A stretch of 64,000 nt of DNA. Source: Streptomyces sp. SID486 (GTDB lineage Bacteria; Actinomycetota; Actinomycetes; Streptomycetales; Streptomycetaceae). The position numbers and the translations under genes are program-made. Positions 1 through 8,518 of this stretch are shown here, piece after piece. The notes beneath the pieces were generated by a model that was not told the DNA's origin, did no database searches, and saw only the letters and a program-made list of their open reading frames with translations. Location of the stretch: NCBI RefSeq assembly GCF_009865385.1, contig NZ_WWJT01000720.1:36186-100185 (forward strand), written 5' to 3'. Each line of letters begins with the position of its first letter. Within the stretch, counting starts at the first letter, position 1.

Positions 1-551
1 TGATCTCCACCACCTGACGAAGGATCATGAAGTCGGATGATGAGTGATCTTCATACCCGAAGCGTTCAGTTGATCACCAGAAGTGACATTCTCACTTGTC
101 GTAGCAGGCCAGAGGGGTCGTCTCCATATCAAGAGACTTCCGATGCATGCAAATTGGCGCTGGACGCGGACGGCTGGTAGTGGGCCTCATTCACACATCA
201 GAGGGAGGCGCTGAGCGGATGTGGACGCCGGCCGGGGCGCGTGCGCGCGTTCACGAACTCCGCACGCGCGGGACGCCGGGATTCCGGTGACCGTTCCGTG
301 ACCTCCACCACACGCATGAGAGGCTCATGAGAGCCGGGCTTGGCCAACCATCCCAACCAGTGGTAGGCGTGGGGCAATTCGGACGTAATGATCAAAGACC
401 GTGATCAAGGGCTTGATCACGGGCGCCCGCAATGTCCGTTACGGCGTCAATAAAGAGCGACACACCCGGCTTTCCGGGTCTCGGTTGAACAACTGTGGCG
501 CAGCACACGTTTCTTGAAGATATGAAGGAGCCCCTGGTACCGGTTGTTCCC
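1..551. other. Intergenic region without a gene
   Basis: No convincing reading frame is present here. The stretch is less GC-rich than the coding DNA and has repeated TGATC/GATCA words (near 40, 72, 389 and 403). It includes the 399-422 palindrome and a small hairpin at 464-479 (ACCCGG, CTTT loop, CCGGGT) in what should be the leader of the cell-wall hydrolase gene. It probably carries the promoter of that gene and perhaps the promoter of a gene beyond the left edge. Confidence 0.6.
399..422. promoter_or_regulatory. Perfect 11-bp inverted repeat, candidate operator
   Basis: CCGTGATCAAG (399-409) and CTTGATCACGG (412-422) are perfect inverted copies separated by two bases. A two-base gap suits a dimeric protein-binding site better than an RNA terminator, and no T-tract follows. 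A further half-site TGATCAA lies at about 389. It sits about 130 bp upstream of the hydrolase start. The binding protein is unknown; spacing of the GTGA/TCAC arms does not fit Crp. Confidence 0.4.
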
Positions 552-1400
552 ATGTCCCACACCGCTCACATACGCAGCCACCGGAAGCCCCGCCGCAGCG
601 CGTCGACCCTCGCCGTGCGGGCCGGAGTTGCCGGTGGCGTCCTCAGCACCCTGGCCGTCGCCGGGGCGTCCGGCTCGGCGAACGCGGCCGAGCCGGTGAC
701 GCAGACCCTCGAACTGCCCACCCTGACGGCCGACCTGGCCACTCAGGCGGCCCGCTCCGCGGACGCCACCGAGCAGGCCGCCGCGCACTACCAGCTGCAG
801 GCCGAGCGTGACGCGGCTGCCGCAAAGGCCGCGAAGCAGGCGAAGGCGGACCTCGCCGAGGCCAAGAGGAAGGCTGCCGAGGCCAGGAAGAAGGCCGCGG
901 AGGAGGCCCGCACGGAGGCCGCCGCCCGCGCCTCGCGCAACGCGGAGAGGACCACGCTCTCCACCATGTCGGGCGGTGACTCCACCTCCGGGTCCACCTC
1001 CACCTCCACGTCCCCGTCGACCTCCACCGACTCGTCCACGGCGACCGGCTCGGCCGCCGCGATCGTCAGCTTCGTCAGGGCCCAGGTCGGCAAGGCGTAC
1101 GTCTCCGGCGCGAGCGGTCCCAGCGCCTACGACTGCTCCGGTCTGGTGCAGACGGCGTTCAAGCAGATCGGCGTCAGCCTGCCGCGCGTCTCCCAGGACC
1201 AGTCGACCGCCGGCACCCAGGTCTCGCTGAGCAACCTGCAGCCGGGCGACATCCTGTACTGGGGCAGCGCGGGCAGCGCGTACCACGTCGCTGTGTACGT
1301 CGGTGACGGTATGTTCGTCGGCGCGCAGAACCCCTCCACGGGCGTCGTGGAGCGCCCGCTGTCGTACGACCCGCCCACCGGCGCCGTGCGGGTGCTCTGA
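552..1400 (+). CDS. NlpC/P60 family cell-wall endopeptidase
   Basis: Secreted peptidoglycan hydrolase of about 282 residues, likely a D-Glu-meso-DAP (or equivalent) endopeptidase acting outside the membrane. From the chosen ATG there is a basic N-terminus and an Ala-rich hydrophobic signal segment ending in SANA/A. An Ala/Lys/Glu-rich stretch follows that should form a coiled coil (RipA-like layout), then a Ser/Thr linker, then the NlpC/P60 domain. The catalytic Cys is in YDCSGL and the His in AYHVAVYVG. The frame opens at 495, but that start would place 19 extra residues before the signal peptide. ATG 552 has no strong ribosome-binding site, so the start is not certain. A strong terminator follows. 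Confidence 0.9.
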   Translation: MSHTAHIRSHRKPRRSASTLAVRAGVAGGVLSTLAVAGASGSANAAEPVTQTLELPTLTADLATQAARSADATEQAAAHYQLQAERDAAAAKAAKQAKADLAEAKRKAAEARKKAAEEARTEAAARASRNAERTTLSTMSGGDSTSGSTSTSTSPSTSTDSSTATGSAAAIVSFVRAQVGKAYVSGASGPSAYDCSGLVQTAFKQIGVSLPRVSQDQSTAGTQVSLSNLQPGDILYWGSAGSAYHVAVYVGDGMFVGAQNPSTGVVERPLSYDPPTGAVRVL

Positions 1401-1424
1401 GCGCACCCCGCACCTCCGCACACA

Positions 1425-1463
1425 CGCAAGGGCCGCAGCCGCTCGGGGGCAGCGGCCCTTGCG
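1425..1463 (+). terminator. Rho-independent-type hairpin after the NlpC/P60 gene
   Basis: CGCAAGGGCCGC (1425-1436) pairs perfectly with GCGGCCCTTGCG (1452-1463), a 12-bp GC stem 24 bp after the stop codon. There is no T-tract, as is usual in Streptomyces. Confidence 0.75.
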
Positions 1464-1620
1464 CCGCGTCTGAGGCCCGCTCACCGACGCCGGCACCGCG
1501 GCCCGTCCGGGCGCGGCCCCGGCGCCTCCCGTGCTCCCCTGCGCACGCGCCACGCCCCCTGGCATGCTCGGGCCCGGGCCGCCGGACGGCGGCCCGTTCG
1601 TGAGCGAAGGAGACAACGCG

Positions 1621-2244
1621 ATGCCACGCGTGTTCGTGCAGGGCAGTCCCGTCGGCCACTTCCCCCGGTACGCCCCCGAGGCCGGGCGCGGTGCGGTGCG
1701 CCGTATCACCGAGGTCGGCGAGGCGGTGCTGCACAAGCCGTGCCGGGACGTCACGGAGTTCGGGCCCGACCTCGCCGCGCTCGTCGACGACATGTTCCGC
1801 ACCATGTACGTCGCGGACGGAGCGGGACTGGCGGCCAATCAGGTGGGGGTCGACCTGCGGTTGTTCGTGTACGACTGCCCCGATGACGACGGAGTCCGAC
1901 ATGTCGGGCACATCGTCAACCCGGTGCTCGAAACGCCCACGACTGAGCGACGACTGCTGGAGGAGGGTGAGGGCTGCCTGTCGGTGCCGGGCGCCGTGCT
2001 GGCCGTCCCCCGGCCGGACCGCGCCGTGGTGCGCGGGCAGGACAGGGACGGTAACTCCGTCGTCGTCGAGGGCACCGGATACTTCGCGCGGTGCCTGGCC
2101 CACGAGACCGACCACACCGACGGGCACGTCTACCTGGACCGGCTGTCGAAGCGGGACAGGAAGGACGCGTTGCGGCAGATGGCGGTCCGACGGGACGAGG
2201 TGCACGCCCGCCGGACCGCCAAGGCCACCGCGTTCAGCGCCTGA
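1621..2244 (+). CDS. def: Peptide deformylase
   Basis: Metallo-hydrolase that removes the N-formyl group from nascent proteins in the cytoplasm. All three family motifs are visible: [10 protein letters not shown] (motif 1, GxGLAAxQ), EGCLS (motif 2, with the metal-binding Cys) and HETDH (motif 3, HExxH). The product is 207 residues, slightly long for the family because of an N-terminal extension of about 35 residues before the conserved core. ATG 1621 is chosen because GAAGGAG lies about 10 bases upstream; the open frame begins at 1531 without a good ribosome-binding site. A 19-bp tandem array begins in the last codons and runs downstream. Confidence 0.93.
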   Translation: MPRVFVQGSPVGHFPRYAPEAGRGAVRRITEVGEAVLHKPCRDVTEFGPDLAALVDDMFRTMYVADGAGLAANQVGVDLRLFVYDCPDDDGVRHVGHIVNPVLETPTTERRLLEEGEGCLSVPGAVLAVPRPDRAVVRGQDRDGNSVVVEGTGYFARCLAHETDHTDGHVYLDRLSKRDRKDALRQMAVRRDEVHARRTAKATAFSA

Positions 2245-2446
2245 CCGGACCTGCAACGCCTGACCGGACCCGCAACGCCTGACCGGCCCTTCGGCGCCTG
2301 GCCGGACCTTCGGCACCTGGTCGGCTCCTCAGCACCCGGCCGGACCTTCGGCGCCTGGCCGGACCTTCGGCGCCTGGTCGGCTCCTCAGCACCCGGCCGG
2401 ACCTTCGGCACCTGGTCGGCTCTTCGGTGCCTGGGCGGTCCCGTCA
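2238..2446. repeat. Tandem array, eleven 19-bp units, overlapping the def stop codon
   Basis: Eleven consecutive 19-bp units of the form CGCCTGRCCGGACCTTCGG run from 2238 to 2446. The first unit contains the last Ala codon and the TGA of def. Units 4-9 form a higher-order pattern of three variants (A-B-C, A-B-C) with a period of 57 bp. The spacing has no gaps, so this is a minisatellite, not CRISPR. The array fills the space between the converging def and reductase genes. Confidence 0.9.
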
Positions 2447-2467
2447 GGGCCGGCTCCCGGCGGCCGG

Positions 2468-3751
2468 TCACGCCTTCGGGGCCACCTTGCTCAGACCGTT
2501 GATGATGCGGTCCATCGCGTCGCCGCCCGTGGGGTCGGTGAGGTTCGCGAGGAGCTTGAGGGTGAACTTCATCAGCACCGGGTGCGTCAGGCCGCGCTGG
2601 GCGGCGATCTGCATGACCTTCGGGTTGCCGATGAGCTTCACGAAGGCGCGGCCCAGCGTGTAGTAGCCGCCGTAGGTGTCCTTGAGGACCTGCGGGTAGC
2701 GCTGGAGGGCGGTCTCGCGCTGGGCAGGCGTCGCGCGCGCGTGGGCCTGCACGATGACGTCGGCGGCGATCTGGCCGGATTCCATGGCGTAGGCGATGCC
2801 CTCGCCGTTGAAGGGGTTCACCAGGCCGCCGGCGTCGCCGACGAGCAGCAGCCCGCGCGTGTAGTGCGGCTGGCGGTTGAAGGCCATGGGGAGGGCGGCG
2901 CCGCGGATCGGGCCGGTCATGTTCTCCGGGGTGTAGCCCCAGTCCGCCGGCATGGACGCGCACCACGCCTTGAGGATCTCGCGCCAGTCCAGCTCCTTGA
3001 AGGAGGCGGAGGTGTTCAGCACGCCGAGCCCCACGTTGGACGTGCCGTCGCCCATGCCGAAGATCCAGCCGTAGCCGGGCAGCAGACGGTCCTGGGCGCC
3101 GCGGCGGTCCCACAGTTCCAGCCAGGACTCCAGGTAGTCGTCCTCGTGGCGCGGGGAGGTGAAGTAGGTGCGCACCGCGACGCCCATCGGGCGGTCCTCG
3201 CGGCGGTGCAGGCCCATGCCGAGGGACAGCCGGGTGGAGTTGCCGTCGGCGGCGACGACGAGCGGCGCGTGGAAGGTGACCTCGCGCTTCTCCTCGCCGA
3301 GCTTGGCGGTGACGCCGGTGATGCGGCCGGTGCGGTCGTCGATGACGGGGCCGGAGACGTTGCAGCGCTCGTGGAGGCGGGCGCCGGCCTTCTGGGCGTT
3401 TCGGGCGAGCTGCTCGTCGAAGTCGTCGCGCTTGCGGACGAGTCCGTAGTTCGGGAAGGAGGCGAGATCCGGCCAGTCGAGCTGGAGGCGGGTGCCGCCG
3501 CCGACGATGCGCAGGCCCTTGTTGCGCAGCCAGCCGGCTTCCTCGGAGATGTCGATGCCCATGGCGACGAGCTGCTTGACCGCGCGCGGGGTGAGGCCGT
3601 CGCCGCAGACCTTCTCGCGCGGGAACTCGGTCTTCTCCAGGAGCAGGACGTCGAGGCCGGCCTTGGCGAGGTGGTACGCGGTCGTGGAGCCGGCTGGCCC
3701 CGCGCCCACGACGATCACATCGGCGGTGTGGTCGGAGAGGGGCTCGGTCAC
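2468..3751 (-). CDS. Geranylgeranyl reductase family FAD-dependent oxidoreductase
   Basis: Flavoprotein of 427 residues that reduces isoprenoid double bonds. The N-terminal Rossmann motif is VVGAGPAGS, followed by the family hallmark KVCGDGLTPRA and, later, a GDAGGLVNPFNGEGI FAD-binding segment. In a menaquinone-using actinobacterium next to menG the likely substrate is the menaquinone side chain (MenJ-like, giving partly saturated MK-9 species), but that role is inferred from context. The start is GTG 3751, which has GGGGAG eight bases upstream. The upstream ATG at 3802 has no ribosome-binding site. It is divergent from the acetyltransferase gene, sharing about 100 bp. Confidence 0.9.
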   Translation of the reverse strand: MTEPLSDHTADVIVVGAGPAGSTTAYHLAKAGLDVLLLEKTEFPREKVCGDGLTPRAVKQLVAMGIDISEEAGWLRNKGLRIVGGGTRLQLDWPDLASFPNYGLVRKRDDFDEQLARNAQKAGARLHERCNVSGPVIDDRTGRITGVTAKLGEEKREVTFHAPLVVAADGNSTRLSLGMGLHRREDRPMGVAVRTYFTSPRHEDDYLESWLELWDRRGAQDRLLPGYGWIFGMGDGTSNVGLGVLNTSASFKELDWREILKAWCASMPADWGYTPENMTGPIRGAALPMAFNRQPHYTRGLLLVGDAGGLVNPFNGEGIAYAMESGQIAADVIVQAHARATPAQRETALQRYPQVLKDTYGGYYTLGRAFVKLIGNPKVMQIAAQRGLTHPVLMKFTLKLLANLTDPTGGDAMDRIINGLSKVAPKA

Positions 3752-3849
3752 GGCGGGATCTCCCCAGAGTTCGGAATCTGCGTGCCGACCGGCACTGGAC
3801 ATGGGCAGTCTATTCAGCAGAATTGATCAACCGGCTGAAGGGTTGCCCT

Positions 3850-4368
3850 GTGAACGGACCTCTCCCCGCGGTACGGCTGCGCGTCCCCACCCACGAGGAC
3901 GCCGTCGCCTGGCACCGGGTCTTCGACGACTCGGAGGTCATGCGGTTCTTCGGCGGCAGGCCGGCGACGCTGTCGTGCTACGAGGAACTCACCGCGCGCC
4001 AGCGGCGGCACGACGCCGAGCACGGGTTCTGCCTGTGGACCCTGCTGGACGAGTCCGGCGAGGTCGTCGGCTTCACCGGCGCGCAGCCGTGGCGGCCGGA
4101 GTGGGGTCCCGTGGGCGAGACGGAGATCGGCTGGCGGCTCGGACGGGCCCACTGGGGCCGGGGGTTCGCCACCGCGGCGGCACGGGAGACCCTCAGGCGG
4201 GTGCGGGCGGCCGGCGTACCGGGCGTGGTCGCGATGGTGCCGGCGGGCAACGAGCGGTCGGTCGCGGTGACCCGGCGGCTCGGTATGGAACGGGCGGAGA
4301 CCTACACCCACCCCACCCTGAACGAGCCCGCGCTCTGCTTCCGGCTCACCCTTGGTGACGCACGGTAG
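3850..4368 (+). CDS. GNAT family N-acetyltransferase (RimJ/RimL type)
   Basis: Cytoplasmic acetyl-CoA-dependent acyltransferase of 172 residues; the substrate cannot be told. The Acetyltransf_3 pattern is visible: an N-terminal RLRVPTHEDA strand, then EIGWRLGRAHWGRGFATAAA containing the acetyl-CoA pyrophosphate-binding loop, and NERSVAVTRRLGM near the C-terminus. GTG 3850 is preferred because GAAGGG lies seven bases upstream; the frame also offers TTG 3823. Confidence 0.88.
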   Translation: MNGPLPAVRLRVPTHEDAVAWHRVFDDSEVMRFFGGRPATLSCYEELTARQRRHDAEHGFCLWTLLDESGEVVGFTGAQPWRPEWGPVGETEIGWRLGRAHWGRGFATAAARETLRRVRAAGVPGVVAMVPAGNERSVAVTRRLGMERAETYTHPTLNEPALCFRLTLGDAR

Positions 4369-4451
4369 TCGTCTGTCACGGAAAGACACCGACGCCTTCC
4401 CCGGCCCGCCGCCCGGGAGTTACCCTGCCAGTACCGCTGGGGGTGACATCT

Positions 4452-4796
4452 GTGCGTATAACACCCAAAACACCCGAAGTGCGCGTCCCTCGTCTGGTCG
4501 GCCTCATGGCCGTGGACGCGCGCGAAACGGCCCGGGCGCAGGGCCTGTTCGTCAACGCGCCGGACCGCCCGGACTTCGCTCTCGCCGTCGTCGACCACGT
4601 CGTACGCCAGTACCCGCAGCCCGGTGCCGAGGTGCCGCGGGAATCGATGGTGTACGTGTGGTTCGACTTCGGGGAGGGCGAGGGCGGCGGGGGCGTGCGC
4701 GAACCGCGCATCCCGGCACCGCCCGGAGGGGGGCTGCAACGGGAGCTGGACCAGCCCGGTGATCCGTACGCGGTGGCCGGGTTCAGCTCGCCTTGA
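4452..4796 (+). CDS. Small PASTA-domain protein
   Basis: A 114-residue protein with one PASTA-like domain ([18 protein letters not shown] through [22 protein letters not shown]) and a Gly-rich tail. It has no signal peptide or membrane segment, which is unusual because PASTA domains normally sit outside the cell on penicillin-binding proteins or kinases. Its role is unknown. GTG 4452 is six bases after a GGGGGTG sequence; the alternative GTG 4443 lies inside that site. The 3' end overlaps the convergent menG gene by 14 bp. Confidence 0.78.
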   Translation: MRITPKTPEVRVPRLVGLMAVDARETARAQGLFVNAPDRPDFALAVVDHVVRQYPQPGAEVPRESMVYVWFDFGEGEGGGGVREPRIPAPPGGGLQRELDQPGDPYAVAGFSSP

Positions 4797-5478
4797 AACC
4801 GCGGTGCAGCGCGACCACTCCGCCGGTGAGGTTGCGCCAGGCCACCTTCGACCAGCCCGCCCCGCGCAGCCGTTCGGCGAGCGCGGGCTGGTCGGGCCAG
4901 GCCCGGATGGACTCGGCGAGGTAGACGTACGCGTCCGGGTTCGAGGACACCGCGCGCGCGACCGGCGGCAGCGCCCGCATCAGGTACTCGGTGTAGACGG
5001 TGCGGAACGGCGCCCACGTCGGGTGGGAGAACTCGCAGATCACCACGCGCCCGCCGGGCCGGGTGACGCGGTGCATCTCCCGCAGGGCCGCGTCCGTGTC
5101 CTGCACGTTGCGCAGCCCGAAGGAGATCGTCACCGCGTCGAAGGTGTCGTCCTTGAAGGGGAGCTTCGTCGCGTCGCCCGCGGTGAACGGCAGCCAGGTG
5201 TGCTTCTTCTTGCCGACCTGGAGCATCCCGAGGGAGAAGTCGCAGGGGACGACGTACGCGCCCGTCCGTGCGAAGGGCAGTGAGGAGGTGGCCGTACCGG
5301 CGGCGAGGTCGAGGATCTTCTGCGCGGGGCGCGCGTCGACCGCCGTCGCCACCTCCTTGCGCCAGCGCCGGTCCTGGCCGAGCGACAGCACGTCGTTCGT
5401 CAGGTCGTACCGTTCCGCCACGTCGTCGAACATCGAGGCGACTTCGTGCGGCTGCTTGTTCAGGGAGGCGCGGGTCAC
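4783..5478 (-). CDS. menG: Demethylmenaquinone methyltransferase (UbiE/MenG)
   Basis: SAM-dependent C-methyltransferase for the last step of menaquinone synthesis (demethylmenaquinone to menaquinone). The product is 231 residues, the usual length. Motifs in order: [25 protein letters not shown] (shown in part by FDDVAERYD), SAM motif [20 protein letters not shown], and the family signature GLRNVQD. The start is GTG 5478; the open frame extends to 5523 but the extra residues are not family-like. It is third in a co-directional set with mqnC and the amidohydrolase-like gene, 41 bp after the latter. Confidence 0.95.
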   Translation of the reverse strand: MTRASLNKQPHEVASMFDDVAERYDLTNDVLSLGQDRRWRKEVATAVDARPAQKILDLAAGTATSSLPFARTGAYVVPCDFSLGMLQVGKKKHTWLPFTAGDATKLPFKDDTFDAVTISFGLRNVQDTDAALREMHRVTRPGGRVVICEFSHPTWAPFRTVYTEYLMRALPPVARAVSSNPDAYVYLAESIRAWPDQPALAERLRGAGWSKVAWRNLTGGVVALHRGFKAS

Positions 5479-5519
5479 CCGCCCATTCTTGCAGCCCGGA
5501 TTCCCCGCCGGAGGGAGGG

Positions 5520-6119
5520 TCACCGGCGGCGGAACACCAGCCGTCCGCCGATCACGGTCGCCACGCAGGTCCCGGCACCGAGCCGGACCAGTTCCGCGCG
5601 GTCCGCGACGTCGAACACGGCGAACCGGGCGGGACCACCCGGCACCAGCCCCGGCAGCAGGATCAGCGGGACCGGGGACAGCGCCGCAGGGCCCGGCGGA
5701 CCGTCCGGCCGCCGCCCCACCGCCAGACCGGCCCGGCGCACCGCGTCGATCGCGGCACGCGACCGCAGTTCACCGGCGACCGCCACCGTGCCGTGCGCCA
5801 GCAGCCGTTGGACCCCGCGCCGCGCGCTCGCGCCGAGGCGGGCCGGGTCGCCGCGGAAGATCTCCCGTGCCCGTTCCCCGGTGATGGGCTCGGTGCCGAA
5901 GGTGTCGGCCTCGCGCGGGTCGGGGTGGTACGTGCCCTCCAGCAGCTCCGGCCCGTACGGGTTGAGCAGACCCGGCGTCAGGATGCCGGGCCAGCGCCGC
6001 ACCCGCGCACCGGGACGTGCGCCGGCGAGTTCCTCGTACGGGCCGACGGCGGCGACGGTCGCCCCGTCGGCCAGGACCGCCGTCCCGGGGGACCGTTCGG
6101 CGACGTGAAGTGTCAGCAC
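5520..6119 (-). CDS. Imidazolonepropionase-like domain protein (reduced amidohydrolase)
   Basis: A 199-residue protein resembling the composite beta-sandwich domain of amidohydrolases ([17 protein letters not shown] and the C-terminal [16 protein letters not shown]). It has only a short remnant of the barrel. The position of the metal-binding HxH after ILTPGL reads NPYG, so it should not be an active metal hydrolase. It lies 17 bp after mqnC and 41 bp before menG. Some futalosine-pathway organisms use an amidohydrolase to deaminate aminofutalosine, so it may be a relic or a non-catalytic partner; this is inference. GTG 6119 is the only reasonable start. Confidence 0.75.
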   Translation of the reverse strand: MLTLHVAERSPGTAVLADGATVAAVGPYEELAGARPGARVRRWPGILTPGLLNPYGPELLEGTYHPDPREADTFGTEPITGERAREIFRGDPARLGASARRGVQRLLAHGTVAVAGELRSRAAIDAVRRAGLAVGRRPDGPPGPAALSPVPLILLPGLVPGGPARFAVFDVADRAELVRLGAGTCVATVIGGRLVFRRR

Positions 6120-6136
6120 GGGACCTCTGGTCGGCT

Positions 6137-7336
6137 CTAGTTCGACGCGAGCAGCTTCAGCTCGGGGTGGGCGGTGCCGCCCGCGATGGCGGTGGAGGAG
6201 ATGTGCGAGGCCACGCGGTCGTCGGCGGGGTCGTTCGCCGGGTCGTCGTGCACGACGAGGTGCTCGTACGTCGTCGAGCGCTGCGCCGGGACACGGCCCG
6301 CCTTGCGGATCAGGTCGATGATCTCCAGGCGGTTGGAGCGGTGCTTGGCACCGGCCGAGGAGACCACGTTCTCCTCCAGCATGATCGAGCCGAGGTCGTC
6401 GGCGCCGTAGTGCAGGGAGAGCTGGCCGACCTCCTTGCCGGTGGTGAGCCAGGAGCCCTGGATGTGCCGGACGTTGTCCAGGAAGAGGCGGGCGATGGCG
6501 ATCATGCGGAGGTACTCGAAGAGCGTCGCCTGGGTGCGGCCCTTCAGGTGGTTGTTCTCGGGCTGGTAGGTGTACGGGATGAAGGCGCGGAAGCCGCCCG
6601 TACGGTCCTGCACGTCCCGGATCATCCGCAGGTGCTCGATGCGCTCGGCGTTGGTCTCGCCGGTGCCCATGAGCATGGTGGAGGTGGACTCCACGCCCAG
6701 CCGGTGCGCGGCCTCCATGATCTCCAGCCAGCGCTCACCGCTCTCCTTGAGGGGCGCGATGGCCTTGCGGGGGCGCGCGGGCAGGAGTTCCGCGCCGGCG
6801 CCGGCGAAGGAGTCCAGGCCCGCCTCGTGGATGCGGGTGATGGCCTCCTCGACCGTGACCCCGCTGATCCGGGCCATGTGCTCGACCTCGGACGCGCCCA
6901 GCGAGTGGATCACCAGCTGCGGGAAGGCGTCCTTGATGGCCTTGAAGTGCTTCTCGTAGTACTCGACGCCGTAGTCCGGGTGGTGGCCGCCCTGGAACAT
7001 GATCTGGGTGCCGCCCAGCTCGACGGTCTCCGCGCAGCGGCGCAGGATGTCGTCGAGATCGCGGGCCCATCCCTTCGCGGTGTCCTTGGGAGCCGCGTAG
7101 AAGGCGCAGAACTTGCACGCCGTGACACACACGTTCGTGTAGTTGATGTTGCGCTCGATGATGTACGTGGCGATGTGCTCGGTGCCCGCGTACATGCGGC
7201 GCCGTACGGCGTCGGCGGCGGCGCCCAGGGCGTGCAGGGGCGCGTCGCGGTAGAGGTCGAGAGCCTCTTCCGGGGTGATCCGCCCACCGGCAGCGGCGCG
7301 GTCGAGGACAGACTGGAGGTCGGCCTGCTCTGTCAC
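6137..7336 (-). CDS. mqnC: Cyclic dehypoxanthine futalosine synthase MqnC (radical SAM)
   Basis: Radical SAM enzyme of the futalosine menaquinone pathway, cyclising dehypoxanthine futalosine. It has 399 residues. The cluster-binding motif CVTACKFC (Cx3CxxC) is near residue 75, preceded by NINYTNVC and followed by QGGHHPDYG and a TMLMGTGET segment typical of the MqnC/MqnE family. GTG 7336 is chosen because the protein then begins TEQADLQSVLDRAAAGGRI, matching the family. The open frame extends far upstream through shadow sequence. It leads the mqnC, amidohydrolase-like, menG series. Confidence 0.96.
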   Translation of the reverse strand: MTEQADLQSVLDRAAAGGRITPEEALDLYRDAPLHALGAAADAVRRRMYAGTEHIATYIIERNINYTNVCVTACKFCAFYAAPKDTAKGWARDLDDILRRCAETVELGGTQIMFQGGHHPDYGVEYYEKHFKAIKDAFPQLVIHSLGASEVEHMARISGVTVEEAITRIHEAGLDSFAGAGAELLPARPRKAIAPLKESGERWLEIMEAAHRLGVESTSTMLMGTGETNAERIEHLRMIRDVQDRTGGFRAFIPYTYQPENNHLKGRTQATLFEYLRMIAIARLFLDNVRHIQGSWLTTGKEVGQLSLHYGADDLGSIMLEENVVSSAGAKHRSNRLEIIDLIRKAGRVPAQRSTTYEHLVVHDDPANDPADDRVASHISSTAIAGGTAHPELKLLASN

Positions 7337-7407
7337 CAGGGCGTCCCTTTCGTCAAGGGTGTGGACGGACCGAACCAGCCTACGCCAGCCGTTTCCCACC
7401 GAAGACG

Positions 7408-8265
7408 TCAGGCCGTGTACCCGCCGACGAGCAGCCCGGCGAGGGTGCCGGCCAGCAGGAACGGGCCGAAGGGTACGGCCGTCCTGCGGCCCGCCCGGCG
7501 CGCGAGCACGAGCGCGCCGCCGTAGAGGGCGCCGAGCAGGAAGGCGGCGAAGGTGCCGAGCAGCACGGTGGGCCAGCCGTACCAGCCGAGTACGGCGCCG
7601 GCCCCCACGGCCAGCTTCACGTCGCCGAAGCCCATGCCGCCCGGGTTGATGCGGTACAGCAGGTGGTAACCGGCGCCGAGCGCGAGGGCGCCGTAGAGCG
7701 CGGTGCGCCAGTGGCCGGCGTGTTCGGGGAGCAGGGCGGTGAAGCCGAGCAGGGCTAGGGCGGTGGCGGCGAGCGGCAGGGTCAGCGGGTCGGGCAGCCG
7801 CTGCACTCGGAGGTCCACGGCGGAGAGCAGCACGCCGACGGGCGCGAGCAGCAGCCAGACCGCCAGTTCGGGCCGGGTGCCGGTGGCGGCGGCGAGGGCG
7901 GCGCAGACGAGCGCGGTGACGGTGGCGCAGAGAGCGGTGGAGGAGACGGGTGCGGGGGCGGAGACGGGGGGCGCGGGGTCCGGCACCGCGGGGCCGCCCG
8001 GCCGGGACGGCGCGCCGACGGGTGCCCTGCCGCCGGGTGTTCCGCCGGCCCGTGCCCCGCCGCGCGCGCACTCCCGGCACACCGACCGGCCCAGCCAGCC
8101 GCGCAGCGGATGGCCGTCGGGGCAGCGATCGCGCCAGGGCTGGCCGGAGGGGACGGTGAAGCGGTAGGCGGCGCGCGGCAGCAGCGTGCCCGTCAGCGCG
8201 CCCCACACCGTGCCGACGAGCACCAGCAGTCCCGTGGTCACCCCTCCCACGCCCTCCACCCCCAT
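7408..8265 (-). CDS. Prepilin peptidase, A24 family
   Basis: Polytopic membrane aspartyl peptidase of about 285 residues that would cleave type IV/Flp prepilin leaders. The two catalytic Asp residues are in SAVDLRVQRLPD and in GGMGFGDVKLA (the GxGD motif). The N-terminal part has only two Cys pairs (CPDGH, CREC) and a Pro/Gly-rich loop, much shorter than the methylating domain of PilD. No pilin or Tad secretion genes are in this window, so it is an orphan here. ATG 8265 is used; an internal GTG (giving TTGLLVLVG) is also possible. It is 71 bp upstream of mqnC. Confidence 0.87.
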   Translation of the reverse strand: MGVEGVGGVTTGLLVLVGTVWGALTGTLLPRAAYRFTVPSGQPWRDRCPDGHPLRGWLGRSVCRECARGGARAGGTPGGRAPVGAPSRPGGPAVPDPAPPVSAPAPVSSTALCATVTALVCAALAAATGTRPELAVWLLLAPVGVLLSAVDLRVQRLPDPLTLPLAATALALLGFTALLPEHAGHWRTALYGALALGAGYHLLYRINPGGMGFGDVKLAVGAGAVLGWYGWPTVLLGTFAAFLLGALYGGALVLARRAGRRTAVPFGPFLLAGTLAGLLVGGYTA

Positions 8266-8305
8266 CCGTGTGCGCCGACGCTCACAGTAGTGACGACGTG
8301 GCCTT

Positions 8306-8509
8306 TGGGGGGCCGGGTGTGTGAACAGGGGGCGGAGCCTGGGGGGCCGGGTGCGAACAAGGGGCGGAGCCTGGGGGGCCGGGTGTGTGAACAAGGGGTG
8401 GGGCCCTCGAGGGGCCGAGTGTGCGAACAGGGGGCGGAGCCCTGCGGGGGGCCGAGTGTGCGAACAAGGGGCGGGGCCTGCGGGGCCGGGTGTGTGAACA
8501 GGGGCGGTA
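8306..8509. repeat. Tandem array of about six 32-39 bp units
   Basis: Imperfect units of the form GGGGGGCCGGGTGTGTGAAC + AAGGGGCGGAGCCT are repeated about six times, with variant endings (CTCGA, CTGC). The array lies between the start of the prepilin peptidase gene and the 3' end of the kinase gene, ending 10 bp before the kinase stop. The TGTGTGAAC word reappears in the array at 50242-50475. Confidence 0.85.
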
Positions 8510-8518
8510 GGGGGCGGC

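Noticed and set aside
399..422. Crp-type binding site (GTGA...TCAC)
   Set aside because: The gap between GTGA and TCAC is 12 bases, not the 6 expected.
180..551. c-di-AMP (ydaO) riboswitch before the NlpC/P60 gene, as occurs for some Streptomyces wall hydrolases
   Set aside because: The conserved GGGGAACC and GGGTGAATC-type segments are not present; only a palindrome and a short hairpin are seen.
2130..3113. Minus-strand frame through the 19-bp array
   Set aside because: It is the out-of-frame shadow of the reductase gene; the repeat unit is not a multiple of three and there is no start signal.
6137..8206. MqnC as a 689-residue fusion protein
   Set aside because: Everything before GTG 7336 is the out-of-frame shadow of the prepilin peptidase gene.
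8306..8509. CRISPR array
   Set aside because: Units are directly joined and diverged, with no unique spacers; the same holds for the other tandem arrays.
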